From Tanytarsus gracilentus (taxonomy: Eukaryota; Arthropoda; Insecta; Diptera; Chironomidae): a stretch of DNA of 64,000 nucleotides. This document shows, in pieces, positions 12,295-26,300 of the stretch. Under the pieces are notes generated by a model. It made no database searches. It saw nothing but the letters and a program-made list of their open reading frames with translations, and was not told the origin of the DNA. Each line of letters starts with the position of its first letter. Positions within the stretch are counted from its first letter, which is position 1. The translations under genes were made by a program, and so were the position numbers. The DNA is taken from the NCBI GenBank assembly GCA_038502055.1, contig JAXRKN010000038.1, positions 496,001-560,000 on the forward strand, written 5' to 3'.

Positions 12295-13174
12295 CTAATT
12301 TTTTGACGATGAGCTCTCGGACGAGGATGATGAGGTCGCGGAACAACTATTCATTTGCTGCTGTCGGTTCATTACCAGTTTTTTAACATAATCTTGTTCA
12401 CGACCCTTCCCAGGCTGAATCACTTCAACGTTCTCGACTCGATATGGTGCACGAATGTAGACGTCGTTGAAGACAACAATATCTGGCCCACTCCATTTCA
12501 CTAAAACGAAAGCGTTAGCGATTAGCATTAAAGCGAATTTTTAAGGATGTACCTTGTGTTGATGTCAGCATCTTTCCGAGCCAAATAAAGAGATTCTGTG
12601 CTTCCTCGCTCACGTTCGCCTTCAACGCACTCACTAATCTCTTCTTCTCTTCCACTGTGTTACGAATCCTGCTACTTAGCTTTTAAGATAATTGAATGTT
12701 AGTAAAAATACTAATCGCATCATGAAATAATCAACCTTTTGCAAATTAATCGATTGTGGCTCCTGATGATCGGCACCATTTACCTCCTTTTTCACGTTTA
12801 TGTCTTTACATAAGAGGAGATTTACGAAATAAACGTTGTTATGCTTTGCTACATCGGAATTGGTCTCTAAAAAATGATAAAGTGAAAATTGATGTGAGTC
12901 ATTAATGATTTTAAGTCCATTCAAGTGTGTGTGTGTAAAGTTTTAATGCCATTGATTCACAAAATGCCAATCAAAGGCCGATAAACGAAATGAAAACACA
13001 CAAAAATCGAGATGAAAATTTTCCAGCGTTTCGTTTCGATTCTAAAAACTTACTTAAAATTAGCAACTTGGTACTTAAATCAAAAGCCATAACCTGTCCC
13101 TCGATGAGATCATCGTGCATCGTCTTCACAGCGACCGTTGATCCGAGGGTGAAACAATCAGTATGCACGCTCAT
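12295..13174 (-). CDS. Lsm12: LSM12 homolog
   Basis: Four exons on the minus strand (13174-13054, 12866-12736, 12679-12553, 12500-12295) give 194 residues; human LSM12 has 195. The N-terminal LSM fold reads FTLGSTVAVKTMHDDLIEGQ followed by VMAFDLSTKLLIL, like the human S.V.CRT....LQGEVVAFD. The C-terminal anticodon-binding-like domain includes LSSRIRNTVEEKKRL and the WSGPDIVVFNDVYIRAPYRV block equivalent to human W..KNIVVMEEVVITPPYQVEN. The protein ends in a Ser-rich tail (SATSSSSSESSSSKN). LSM12 associates with Ataxin-2 complexes in Drosophila, where it supports translation of period in clock neurons, and has been reported to bind NAADP in mammals. All three introns have GT-AG ends and join in phase. 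Confidence 0.92.
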
Positions 13175-13766
13175 CCTTAATTAATAATAATTTTAATATA
13201 GAAAAAAATTATTGAAGGAAATTTACTTTCGGTTTTGAGCTTATGCCCTCCCCTCGTGCCAAAGAAGGGGTGCGCAAGTGAGCGAGCCGAGACACAAATT
13301 GAGATTTTAAAATGGCCGTTATTAAAACTGATTTTGATAAATTAAATTTTTATAGAGATTAAAATTTAATTTTTTTAAAATTTTAACGTTAAATTTTAAA
13401 AAGTTTTAAAAAAGTTAAAAAATAAAATTTAGTGAAATTAAACGTTTAATTTTATTTGCAGCATGCTGTCAAGTAAATTATTAATCCGAAAATAATTTTT
13501 TTTAAATAATTAATTCCTTGCATGTCGTCCTTAAATCCGCTCCTTGCATAAAACCGCCTAAACCTTTAACGGCTAATTTTATATTTCTGAGAATCTCCAA
13601 TTAAAAAAAAAGGATATCGATCGATTTTTTTCACGCGCATGCGTCATGGTCAGTTTACTATTTTTCCTGTAAAGCAATTTCCATAGTCTCTCTAAATTTC
13701 CTCCCAAATTCAACAGAAATAGTTGATTAAAGTTAGACAAAGTAGATTTTAGTCGCGTGTGCAGTC
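13175..13766. promoter_or_regulatory. Divergent promoter region, LSM12 / membrane protein gene
   Basis: This 0.6-kb gap lies between divergent start codons. It has a short GC-richer stretch at about 13235-13300, immediately upstream of LSM12, which is the likeliest core promoter. The remainder is AT-rich and featureless. Confidence 0.4.
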
Positions 13767-15005
13767 ATGACTTTAGTAAGTTTCCTCGAAATTTACCAAC
13801 AAAAGGCCAATTAAAGACTGAAATTGAAATTTTCTTTTAGGATCGCAATTCGTGTTTGGATTGTGTTGAGCCTCCGAATGCAATTTTAAACATACCTCCC
13901 CCGCCATTGCCCTCATTTCTTTTGCCGAAATCTGCGGATGCTTTGATAACTGGCAATAACAATTCAGCTTGTTTCGCAGCCAACATGTGTGAACCGTCGA
14001 CCGGTGGTCAATCGGACCACATTGAGTTCATCGAAATACGCAATGCCAATATTGGAATTGAAGAACCGTGGTTCTATGTGCTCATTTGTGTCCTCTGCAT
14101 TTTGCTCCTTATTGGAACGATATTCGCTATAATTCTGTTGAAATGTCGAGACAATAACTGCTCATATCAGTCGAATATCAAGCATCAAATGCAATTCACA
14201 AGGGAGCGAGACACAAATGGCAATAAGCAGCACGTATATGGCGTGGGAAATGGACAGCTGGTACCCGCATATAATCCTCCTCTGCCTGTTTTATGGGCCA
14301 CACTGACGCCTAATGGAACTGCTCAACACTACATTGGCACGCAGCAATATCCGCAAGAGGATCATTACGAGGCGATTGATTATAATCGCAAAGCTTATCA
14401 AGCATGTGTCAATGATCTCAATAAGTCATTCACGACACCCAAAAAGAACATTACGCTCAATCCCAACAAGGTATGAATTTTTTTTATGCATTTTATTTAA
14501 ATTCAAAAAATTCAGTCAATTAAAGTAAATTACAGTCCGTGCCCAAGTGACATTAAATTTGACACTTTTCGATGATTAATTACAGGCGCAATTCGAGAAC
14601 AATGCTTTTACCGACTACGAGGACTATGTCGATCCATCACCATTGATTGCCAGCTCCTTCAATAATTTGGACTCTGAGGAAATTGACTCGGGCATTTCAG
14701 GCGAATATCAAGATCCACAACAAATTTCATTTACCGGAAGCTCAAACGGCGAATATTACCCTAGCAATGGCTCAATTAGCAGCAATCAATATCGCTCCTC
14801 ACCCGCTCGCCAACGAATGATTTCAATTCCGACTCGCATCAACAATCCGAATGTCGTAATTCCACCTCTCAACAGTCGAACATTAGCGAAAAACATTAAA
14901 AATGCAACTTTGCATAATAATCACCATCAACAGCAGCAGTCATCGCCCGTTTACAACAAGAGAATTTCCACGACTCTAAATCGTCGTTTGAGTGAAAATC
15001 AATAA
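13767..15005 (+). CDS. Unrecognised single-pass membrane protein
   Basis: Three exons (13767-13775, 13841-14470, 14586-15005) give 352 residues. The first exon encodes only MTL before a GTAAGT donor; all joins are phase 0. There is no cleavable signal peptide at the N terminus. Residues 4-79 form a Cys- and Pro-containing segment (RNSCLDC, IPPPPLPSFLLP, CFAANMC). One strong transmembrane helix lies at about 80-103 (FYVLICVLCILLLIGTIFAI) and is followed by KCRDNNC. The cytoplasmic-looking tail has Pro/Tyr motifs (VPAYNPPLPVLW, DHYEAIDYNRKAY), an acidic patch (DYEDYVDPSP) and a Gln/His/Ser-rich end. This layout suggests a type III membrane adaptor, and the Pro/Tyr motifs could bind WW or SH3 domains, but that is inference. 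I do not recognise the family. Confidence 0.8.
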
Positions 15006-18000
15006 GCTCGTTTTATGATATTCGATGAAAGTTGCGTGACAAAGAAATAAAACGAAATCGAGAGACAAAAAAGGGTTGTCAAAGCACCTACTTACTAATC
15101 ATGGAAGCTACATTTCCACGAATTTTCAAATCTTATATAATTACGAGACAAATTTGTCATGGCAATTAACTCGTAAACATGCATAATTTCCTAAAGCTAT
15201 TTTTTAATGGAAACTTTTTTGGATAAAATACGAAAATGTTTAAAAGTTTTTCAAGTACTAACCTGCCTGCTGATTTGAGAACCTTTATTATACCTAAGTG
15301 ATTTTTAACAACACACTTGGGAAAAGTGTTGATTAATGAGGAATTATTTAATTCGATGAACTCATCTACAATAACTTTTTTGTAGTTAAAAAAATGAAAG
15401 GTCAAAACCAGCTGGGTGGGTCAAAAATTTTGCTCACATTGCAACTAAATTTTTTTTTTTATTTTTAACCTCGCGATAAAAAAAAATTACCATTACCAAA
15501 ATTATTTTTAAGTGAATGTTCATAGTTAAGAAGAATAAACTTTTCACTCATTTTTATTTTATTAAACACGAGAGAATGTGTAAAGAAAATAAAAAAAAAT
15601 GCAATACATTTTACGGCAGGCATAATGGAAACATGGGTTGTAATTGAGCAAAGGAACACATTAAAAGAGTAAATAATTTAATAATTCATGTGATTTTCGT
15701 GTGTTTAAGCTTCACTCGTACTTGCTAAAGTTACTAACTAAATACTATATACTGATTATTTACTGTAAACTAATTGAATTTAATATTTGAAGAAAGAAAA
15801 CTTATTTTTATCAACAATACCGCATAAAATATATTTTCGAACTTTTCTGATGAGCTTTTTCATAATTTACCACATGATAATGCGAATAGTTCATGGCATT
15901 TCGATATAATAAGAAAATATTGTAGTTGCAATAGTAAAAATACCGATATATGTAGCATACATGAAAATATTGCAATGCATCTCATGAGAGAGATTTTCAT
16001 TCAGTCTAATGCATCTTCCACTTTTTATCGATAATACACAATAGCATATATGAACACATCTCTGATCTCCTATAAATCTCTAGAATATATCTGTCAAATT
16101 AATTCTTATGCTCTAAATTCATTCAAATAAGAATGGATTTTATTAATAGAATAAACATTAAGAAACAAAAAAAACTGTGTCTTATTTAATTGGTTATGAA
16201 AATCAGCTTTATTAAATGGGGTTTTATGTTGATTACGTCACGCTTAATTTTGAAAGTTTTGATCTTTTTGTAATAGATTTTAAAGCACACTAAAATGTTC
16301 AAATCCACAAAAAAGGTGACATTTATGATCAAAAATCCCGAAAGCAGAGTTACCCCTTCCCTCATTTTTTTTGATAAGCTTAGCACGAGCGCCCTATCGC
16401 TCATCCTCAAAGACGAAAATCTTAAGTCTATTTTGGGATGAACAAATAACACTTAAGAGACCGGATGCCGTATAAAATTAATGTCACGCAGTATAGTTGC
16501 TTATTTTAGAAAATGAACAATCAATTTTAATGCTTTATTAAATTTCAATTCTCTTTATTTATTCTCTTTGCACAACAACTACAATTGTATAATGTTGATT
16601 TTTTTTATGATTATTGGCTTTTTCTCTCCTTTTTGCTTTAAATAAGTTTTTTTATGAGCTAATAACATATGAACGAACGCTCCTTACTGCTCTAAGTAAA
16701 TTTATATTTTTATCCTAAGTAAATACAGATCTTCTTTTTATTATTTTCTGAAACAATTGGACATTGTATGTTGGCTTTCATTTGGTATTTAAAAGTATTA
16801 AGCATGTGCAACTCTTTTATTAAATGTTTTGTTGATGAACAAAAATATTTTCAAGTTGAACATAAAATATGAAATTTAAATAATTGCACATGGGGGTATG
16901 TGAATCGTTCAGGATTTAACAACACATATTTACACACATTATTTACGTTTGACCTTTCGAATACAATTTTCCGAGAGTCCCAAAAGCACCCACTAACTAT
17001 GTTTTCTTTTTTTGGGATTTAGGGCCACATTTTTCTTCTTTTTTTACAAATATAATATCTATATCTCTTTTTTTGCCAACATGCACACGTGTGCAGTGTT
17101 CAAATTTTTTAATGCTCAGTACAGCTCATGTATATATTTTTTGTTCATTTACAAATATCAATTACAAAAATAATTTCATCTGACTACAAGGCTAACTTTC
17201 TTAAATCTTCATTGAGGATTATGTTGTTCAACCGCATAAATTGAGATTAGGAGGATCAAAAAATATTATTTTTCCGTTGATTGGTAAACAGCCTTCGCGA
17301 TTGATAACTTTTTTGATGAGGAAAAATATTCTTAAAAATTAGTTTTTGGGACATTCTTAAATTAACGAAAGTGCATGAAGCAATAATTCAAACTTTTCTT
17401 ATAATACATAAGTATTATTCGAAATAATCTCCAAAACATAAAAAAAATTGATACTTTTTGTTTGTGTTCAAACCTTTCGAAAGACAATTATATTTTTTTT
17501 TTCGAGAACTCAACTTAATTTTCATGAAACATTTGTGCAAACAACATTTATTTGGGTTCATTGATCAAATCAAAACTTTTTTTCGGGTTGTTCGCAATTT
17601 TATGACCAAAAATGGCGCAGAAAAAAAGTTTTTGATTGAAAAAAAAGAAGCAAACCGGAGATTACCCACATAATTTTTCAATCAGTAAACACCTCGCGAG
17701 TATCTAAGGGTGGAATGATAAAAGAGTTTCAATGTCATGCCGGCAGCAACATGTTGCCATAATATTTCATTATTATGTGATCGTTTATCCTGTATTATCT
17801 GTCATTTGATGTGTGCCGCGTATTGAACGCCACGAGTAGCGATTTTCAAAAAATTTATTATTATAATCGTATATAAGCTCGGTGAACATTCATTCAATGA
17901 ATATCGACATCACATCTTGATTACAACCGTGCACATAGACATATACTGACACAAAAAATTTGTATCATGACTGGAAGGGAAATTTTATTTATTGACAGTC

Positions 18001-19302
18001 AATAACATGAACATCAAATAGTCAATAAAAGGTGATGGAATTCATTGGTAAATCTTATTGAGAAATTGTCGGGAAAAAATTTAAAACTAAAAGGTTTTAC
18101 CCAATGCCGATCTGAGGTTAAAAAAATTAATTTTCACCCTTTTATGAAATTTTTAATCACCTCAGGTAGATCCCAACTCAAAACTTGTCACCAACTCGTG
18201 ACCTTTTTCTCTTCATCTCTTGCATCGTACACGCACTCTTTAAAAGTCAATCGAATTTATTGATTTTTATTAGCTGTAACTTTCGAAGGCTAATCATGCG
18301 ATGCGATAGAACGGTAATTACAGAGGAGGCGATCAAATGATGGGGTGGATGATATAAAAAAGGTTTTTTCGCTCTCATTTTTACATCATTAATTTTTTTA
18401 TGCTATCAAACGACACAATATTTGAGTTATGACCGAAAATGAGAACTTAATTTATCGCTCTTGTTTTTGAACTCGCTCAACTCTTTCTCAGCTCGGTTTG
18501 CTTATTTTTCACCAATAAAGTTTAATTAATGTTGAGTATCATGTTTTTGAGTGATTTATTGACGTCGAAAGATGAATAATAAATTTTAGAATCGCGAAAC
18601 GGTTAAGAAGAATTGCGGTTTATTGCACGCGGGAAATTGAAAAGCAACCCACAACATGTTGCTTTCACTGTGAGCGAAAATTAGATTGATGATGTGGAAA
18701 AGCGTGTGTGAAAAATTAAAATTAAACGCCGGAGTCAGACTTGAGAGCTTTCGCGTTTAAAAATATAAGCGATTGAATTAAATTTTACTTTAATCTTTCA
18801 AAATATGTTTAAAAATTATGGGAGGAATTAAATTCAATTTTTAAAAAGCTTCTTCAAAGTGAAAGCCCAACTCGGCATGTGCTCGAAAGTATACTTAAAT
18901 TAAATAAATTGTAATTGAGTGAATTATTGCTCACGTCTTAAATCGTAAACTCATTAGATGTTAATTTGAGAATGTATAAATAAATATGTAGGTTGAGGGA
19001 TATGCCTGAATTCCTGCATCTCATTCTCATTTGCGAGGCGCTCTTTCGGGGTGCGCTTGTGTATGCAAATGAGAAGGTTGTTTTTATGCAAATTAGATTG
19101 TCTTCTCTGTCTCTTCCTCACTTTTCAACTTCCTTTTCTGTTTTATTAAACACACTCGTGTGCGCTCCTCTAACTCCATGTGCCACAATTTTTTTTCTCC
19201 ATTCTTTCTACAATCACACACACATTCACATTTATCGCTATTTTAAATTTCCTAAACAACAATAAATTCCTTCGAGTTATTTTATTTTTTTTTTGATGCT
19301 CT
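15006..19302. other. Intergenic region without recognised genes
   Basis: This 4.3-kb AT-rich stretch contains an AATAAA near 15046 that would serve the upstream gene. ORFs of up to 90 codons occur but have biased composition and no domain. A TATA-like TATATAA at about 17872 and two copies of the palindrome CAACATGTTG (17747 and 18652) are the only other items worth noting. Confidence 0.5.
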
Positions 19303-22300
19303 TTAAAGAGTTTGAAATTTACGCGTACAAACAGTCAATTGTTTATGGTTAACATTTGTAAGCGAGTGCCTTTGCGTTGCGAGGAGCGGCTCATTTTCGG
19401 CTGTTGCCAAAAATTCTTCCTCATTCGTCGCAACCTGTTGAATGTCTGAATCTCTCCTACTTGTTGAATTTGCTGTCGCATATAATAAGCTATCGCTATG
19501 CTTTGTGATGAGGATTTTTGGAAAATGCTTGCCACCCATCGCATTGTCCGACGACTCTTCGTCACAAACATTGACATTACTTCCAACGATAATCTTCTTA
19601 AGATTACTCAAGATATTTTTGCTAGTGCTATGCGAAAGGCCAATTTTGTTTGTTGTGGATGAGTTTGATGGCATCGGTGTCGATGAGTTATTAAAAGTGA
19701 ATTTCCCGAGTGGATCGAAGTTGGGCGATAAATATCCTTGATGTGAACTTCTTCTACCGATGGCATTTGAATTTGACGCACCTGCCGCGTGAAAGAACGA
19801 GTCAGATGGCGTCCGATGAAGTCGATTGGAATAGAATGTTGACATGTCGTCATTAAGATGTGACGTCAGTGACGATGATGTGCCAAAGAAAAACTCGCTC
19901 AATTGCCGCTTGAGTTGTGGCTGAAAGAAAGCATGTTGCGGGAAATTGCTCGTAACCTCCGTGAGCGAAGCTTTACGTGATCCGCATGTACTCGGTGTCC
20001 TCGCTTGTATCTCATAATGGAGTTCAATCTTCGTCTTTTGCTTACGCCAATAGTTGTGGATGTTCTCTTGAACCGTCTTGTTTTTGAAGCCGTATAGAAA
20101 CGCATTTACGGCCGGCGCACAGAGCATGAGAAATTGAACAATAAAAATGATTATGTTTAAGACAGTCTCGGTTGTTTCATGTTGTTCCATTGTCTCTCCC
20201 ACGAAATGATTGCTTCTTCGTATGAAGCTGAATGCAACGACAAAAATGTAGTAGGGACAATAAAGTACAATCACAGAGGCGAGCAGCTCGAAGACAACGA
20301 TAGTCGCTTTTTGTCTTTTGCTCTTCATCTCGAATGGATTTGGCTTGGGTGGAAATAAGCCAGGAAGTGGAAAGGGTTGATTTAGTAAGGGTTGAGGTAT
20401 GGGAGGAAATGGATTTTTCTGATGTGTGATGGCAATTTGTGCCGAGAGAACGCTCTCATAAATTGCACTCGCAATTCGATGACGCTGATAATTGGCTATT
20501 AAAGTTGAAGAGAAAGAGAAGTTAATTTTTTTTGAAATTAATGATTGTTTTGCGAAATTCAATATTTTATGCACTTTTTATTGAGATCTTCAAAAGCTCT
20601 TGTTAAACTTTGAAAAAGCTTTCCCACGTAAAGCTTCTCAAAAAGCTCAACTTGAAGTTCATTTCAAAAATAAGAAAACTCTTTAAATAACTTTAGCAAA
20701 AAAATATCAAAAAAATTCTTAAAGATTTAATTAAAAAAATTTTCCAACACAAAATTGCCGTTAAACTTTTTCCAACTCATAAAATTCTTACGTCTCTTAA
20801 AAATCCACAAGAAACGCCATCAAAAAGTGCTAAAAACATTCTGTCACAAAACCATGTCATTACAGCTGAAAGCTGCACTACAATGTGGAATTTTATTACC
20901 TATTGTCAGTATCCTTATGTTACATGCTATTATCAATATAATTGGTAGAAATATTGTGAACACTGTTGTAAGTAGCAGCTGCACCTCAAACCAATAAAAG
21001 TCTTTTTCATAATTTCGCTGCCACTCGCTTCGCACGTCCATGCTCTTGAACCAACCAACACCCATTATGATTCGTTCACCCGAAGCAATTAGCATCACAT
21101 ATACGGGAAATATCGTAAGGACGATAATCAGCCAGCCACAAAACAGAAATATCGTCACCTATACGACAGTAAACATAATAATTAAAGAGAAATGAGAAAA
21201 AAATTGCTATCGATGATGACTTTAGCTTTTTATTTTATTTTATTTTATTGGTCAAACACCTAAAAATAGCGCCTCATGCGATGTCAGAAGTTTAGTTTAT
21301 CTCTCGATCAAGCCATGAAAGGCAATCATAACAATTAAATTGAGAATCATTAATTCCTCAAAGTGTCGCCATCGCCTCGTCCATAAATTAGATTATGAAA
21401 ATAGCTTCATTTGTTTATTAAGATGATTATTTTTAGCGTTAATTAAGTGAGTCAATGTGCAATTATATCGATTTTTTTATGGCACGAAGCAGTGGCTGTG
21501 AAACGTGCGATAGAATTATTTTAATTCATTTAAAGTTTTCCACCTCTTGACATTAAAAAGATTTTATTAATTTTTTTTAGAGTTGGTCAGAGAAGCTCAT
21601 TTAAAAGCTTTCACTTTAAAACTTTTACTGGAAAGCGTAAAAATGTTGTGCAAGAGAAAATGCAAAAATTTATGATGATGACATTAATTTTGTATGGTTT
21701 TAGATTTTAATTTCCCATTTTAATGATCTAAAATTAAATTCACTCACCTTTTTTGTCGTTAATAAATTATTGTAATGCAGCGGTGAGCAAATAGCGTAAT
21801 ATCTATCAAAATTAATGCAGCTAATTGTCCACAGTCCGATCGGTTGAAAAAGGTGAATGAGTAAATCGTTAAAGTTAGAAAAGGACTCGTACACTCTCGA
21901 TTTCGGAATGTCCAGAGGGTGAGAGACGGTTGAAGAAAGCAATGAATCTCCGGACGATGCGGTAAACATGGCACTGCTAGTCGTCGTCACTGTCGTGATA
22001 GCGAGTGATGGAGGTAAAATGCTCGAATCAATCGGTCGATTTGAATACGATGGAATAATCGAATTATTTATTAAAGCCCATAAATAAAGAAACGATAGCG
22101 CCAAGCACACCACACTCAAATGCAGCAAGAGAATTCGATTTGGTGAATTAAGCTGAAAAATGCCAAAAGGAAATTTCTCATTAATTGAAAATTCCGGCAG
22201 AATTTTTTTTGTTCCTGCTCAGTTTCAGGTCACGATTTCATCTCATCGTGATAAAATGCAAAATTAATTATCACCAGCCATGAAAAAGAGAAACTTTGTC

Positions 22301-23396
22301 TCTGTAACTTTCTTCGTCTCTTAAAGCTCATCATGAGAGCAAAGTGAAGGTCAGGCACGTGTTAATTTGCTTCTCTCCTTTATTTAACTAAATTTTGTAA
22401 TACATCAGAAAATTAGTGACTTTAAAATCAACTCATGAGTGAAGAAGGAAAATAGAAAATTTATTCTGTAAAAGTCAGTAATTTTAACTTTCAAGAGCTT
22501 TTCAAACAAAATAATGAAAATTTCGATCTCGGATTGAGTTCAGCGTTTTATACAAAAAAAGTTCTAACGCTGAGCGATTACCCATTGAAAAGTTCCACAG
22601 AACATTCAACTCCCAGGGCAACAGGGAGCGAATTTATAGTTGCAAAGATTTATTTGAATGATTAAAAGGTTGATTTTAGGCAGGGGAAGGTCACAGAAAG
22701 ATTTATGAAACTCATCTAAATAATACCAAAAGTATAAATTATTAATTTATGATCTTGCAACTATAATTTCATCACTTTGACTCTGACGCAATTTATGAAT
22801 GTCCCTTAAGAGACAAATTCGTTATTTTTGGAAATGAAATGTACCGCTGAAGCAATTCGAGCTTGAAATTCGGCGTACACGTGTCAAGTTTATTTTGTCG
22901 TTTCCATTAACACCCAGAATTAAGATGTTTACTAGATGAAGATTTCTCTTTGGTTAAAGCCCCTTTTTTAAAAAAAGACTTTCTATTATTACTATTTGCG
23001 TAACATTTCAAAAGCAGAACGTAATAAATTTTGTATTTGTCAAATGTGAAGCTTTCATGTAAAATTTTGCGCTTTTTTATCTTTTTTCACATTCGAGAGG
23101 AAAAAAATGTTGAAAATTCTTCCATGAGATTCTTTCTCATAATAATTTATATGCACATCATCCTCAATCCTCCTCGAGGCAAGAGAACAAAATGCGAATC
23201 TTCCCATTAAAAAATAGCTGAATCTCAGATTAAAGTCATTCGATGGAAATATTTTTGTTATGCAGTTAAGGAAACTCTGTAAAATATTTCAAATACTCAC
23301 TTGTTTTGTCAGTATAACTAAGACTATGATAATACAGTTCGCGATAACACCGAGGCACGATACAATGAAAGAAAGAGCAATTGCTACCGTCGACAT
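19303..23396 (-). CDS. Orphan class A (rhodopsin-like) GPCR, atypical
   Basis: Four exons on the minus strand (23396-23301, 22152-21748, 21158-20900, 20495-19303) give 650 residues. TM1 (VSCLGVIANCIIIVLVIL) keeps the GN-like Asn. TM2 is RILLLHLSVVCLALSFLYLW. A long Ser/Thr-rich loop of ~65 residues precedes TM3, which ends in the DRY motif (INFDRYYAICSPLHY). TM4 keeps its Trp (FCGWLIIVLTIFPVYV), TM5 is TTVFTIFLPIILIIACN, TM6 has CPYY and TM7 ends PAVNAFLYGFKNKTVQE. A ~240-residue C-terminal tail is Ser/Thr- and Asn-rich. The disulfide cysteines, D2.50 and P7.50 are not seen. The start leaves almost no extracellular N terminus, so an upstream exon may be missing. The ligand is unknown. Confidence 0.88.
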
Positions 23397-26300
23397 CTTC
23401 CTTCCTTCCTCAGCTGTTTTTTTGTATTTTTAAACAGCAATTAAGTTGTAATTTTTGCTCGCGATGGGCTGCTATTAATTAAAATACATCGTTCGATATT
23501 TTCTAGAGCCATATTGTTTCTTGTTGTTCTTGAAGTCATCAGTGAAATTAGCTGTAAAATTTAAAAAGTTTTAATCGACTAAAGTTCACTCGTTCGGAAA
23601 ATAAAAATTTAAATCAAAAATAATTTAACAAAGTCTGACAAAAATTTATTTCAAAATTCCAGGGAGTCATAGAGATAGTTAAAAGGTTGGAGAAAATGGA
23701 TCTGGTAGGAAATTTAATGAAGCATTGTGCTTCTAAATCTGTCCCACTGTCGACAAAAAATTGACGAATAGGAACCGCAGAAAGATGAAATTGATTGAAA
23801 ATGAAAGGTTGCAAAAAATACGACGCTATTAAATTTCCTGCTTTTGACAATTTTTCAGGACATTTTTATTGTAAAGCGCGGTTTTGTATAAAGTTACTTC
23901 GCATATATAAAAAGCATGCATGCGAAATGAAATTTAAATTTTTTCCAGGAAATCACAAACTCAAACGTATTTTAATTTTCCATATGAAAATTAAGTTGCT
24001 TCATTAGCATGCATAAGATATTCCTTCAAAACTCTCAAAATATTTTAATCTTATCACTGAGAAATTCAACTCCCACTACTTGATAATGAAAGCACCCACA
24101 ATCGACTTTAGGGTTGAAAATTCGATAACAAAAATGCATAAAGAAGCTTAATATTAAAATATATAAGCGGATGTAAGAATTTTGTGTGATATTTTTTTGA
24201 TAAAGAATTTCTTACGATTGAATGCACATTGAAACTCAAACCGTGTCGAGAGAGAAACTTTGTTCGTGACCTTGCAAAGCGACATAAAAATTTAATCCTT
24301 GCTGTTCACTTTTTTCCCATTCGGCATTTTGATTTACTTCATGTGATGGAAAATCAATAAGTGAAAAAAAGCATATTTTTTCATTGAAAAAATTTATGAA
24401 AAAAATCTCAATAATAGAAAATTGATGGTGTGCTCATCGAGCTGAAGTACGGTGTTATATTGAAAACAAGATGAATTTTACACATGATAGCAGCTATAAA
24501 AAAATATTTCACCACTCGATATATTTTTGAATGCCAATATAAGAGCTTTTTATCGTTTGAAGGTAAAATTTTCTTTTACCTTTTTTCAGCTTTCGTGCAG
24601 CGTGCGATGAAAAAATTTCAAAGTTAAAAATAAAATTTCACATTTAATTTGTGAAATTATTTTTGAATGACGAACGCGTAACAACTTCCAGAGCTCTTTT
24701 GTATCAATCATTGGACTCACTTCAACTAATGAAAACGATTGTCGGAGAGTAATTGAGGCAAACACAGAAATATGTGAAAGGGAAAGAGAAAAGTTTGTTG
24801 AATGTTGACAGACTCGCAAATAAGTTTGGAAAGGGAAACAAAGTGTGGTTTGAGATTTCCTCTAAGCATCCTTTATGTGTGTATTTATCACCCTCATGAG
24901 GCCTCATGGAGTAGAAAATAGCTAAATTATCGTCACATGCCATCTGATATTTTATTTTTTCCTCTCAACACAAAGTTGAGAATCAAAGGATGAAAAAGCG
25001 TGGAAAGACAAATAATCAGCAACTCAATTGTGTGATTATGATGCCACTGAGAAAGTAGCTTGAAGATATAAAATATACATGAAGAAAAAAATTCATTATG
25101 CGAATGCTGGCATTAAACGTTTACACACTTCAACAGAGCAAAAAATGGCTTTTCTCATTGATGCGAGCTCAATGTCAAAGAGATTATAACTTTTTAAAAA
25201 CTTAAGAAATTTTCATCTCTCTTTTTAACTTCAATTTAAAACGGGCATTTAAATTTAAACTTCCAGGAATATTTTTATCGTTACGAAATGAATTCGTTAA
25301 AAAATTATTTTTTCTCTCTCGAAGCCAAAAAATCTTTTTTGAAAATTTTTCACAAAATTCTCTTCTCTTTTTCTTCTATTTTTAAAAATCTTCACCGCAT
25401 TTCAAAAGACTTCAAAGGAGGATGCAGCATAAAGTGAGAGGACTTGACAAAGCTTCAAGCAAATTTATGTACTGACCGCTTTTATAAAATTAATTTTAGA
25501 CATTAAAGTTTCAACAGATTTTTAATCACAACAAATTTTTTATAATTATTAACCTCAGAGTGCACTTTCTCTGGTTTGAACATTTTTATCTATTCTGTTA
25601 CATCAAATTAAGCGATGATATTCCTCATTCATTTGCTGTAGTTCGTCTAGCAGTTTATTTTATGTGTGTACAAGGCTAAAATGTAATTGCATCTGAATAA
25701 TTTATGGTCTACCTCGAAGTTTCGTGGGGTGGAAATTGTTCGGTGTTCTATTATCATCGACGACTGTGTATCAAGTTAAGCTCATGCCTTTAATAGTACT
25801 CAAATTTGAATAAAAACTGTGAGTCATTAAATTTCTTCTCATTTCTCCTCGAGGTCAAAAGTCTTATCTGCTTTTATTTGTGATGAGTGTTGAGAAGTAA
25901 ATCTTTCCATTCAGTGATGAGAAATTAAAGCACAAAAATAAACAGTCGTAAGCTTAACAACTCTCAATTAATGCTTAGCACACACACACCGAGTTAAAAA
26001 TACTTCAGCGTGCGTGCATGAATTTTCTATTGCCTTTTCACGTACTCGATCTGTATCAATCTTTCAAGCTGCCTTTCAACATTCACTCGAAGCATCACTT
26101 ATTTGTTGTCTCCCTCCTCGCTTTTTTCACTAAAGCAAACATAGGCATCAAAAAATATAAAAAGCCTCGTCTGCAAAGCAATGATTAAAAATGTCTATAA
26201 GAACAAGTTCAGCCGTTCAAATATTGAATTTTTTTGGTTATTTATTTATGAAAAAATCACCACATTTTATTAAGAACACGGTAGATGTTGCTAGACACTT

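Noticed and set aside
16186..16452. 88-codon minus-strand ORF with more even base composition
   Set aside because: No family resemblance; could be decayed transposon DNA but nothing supports that.
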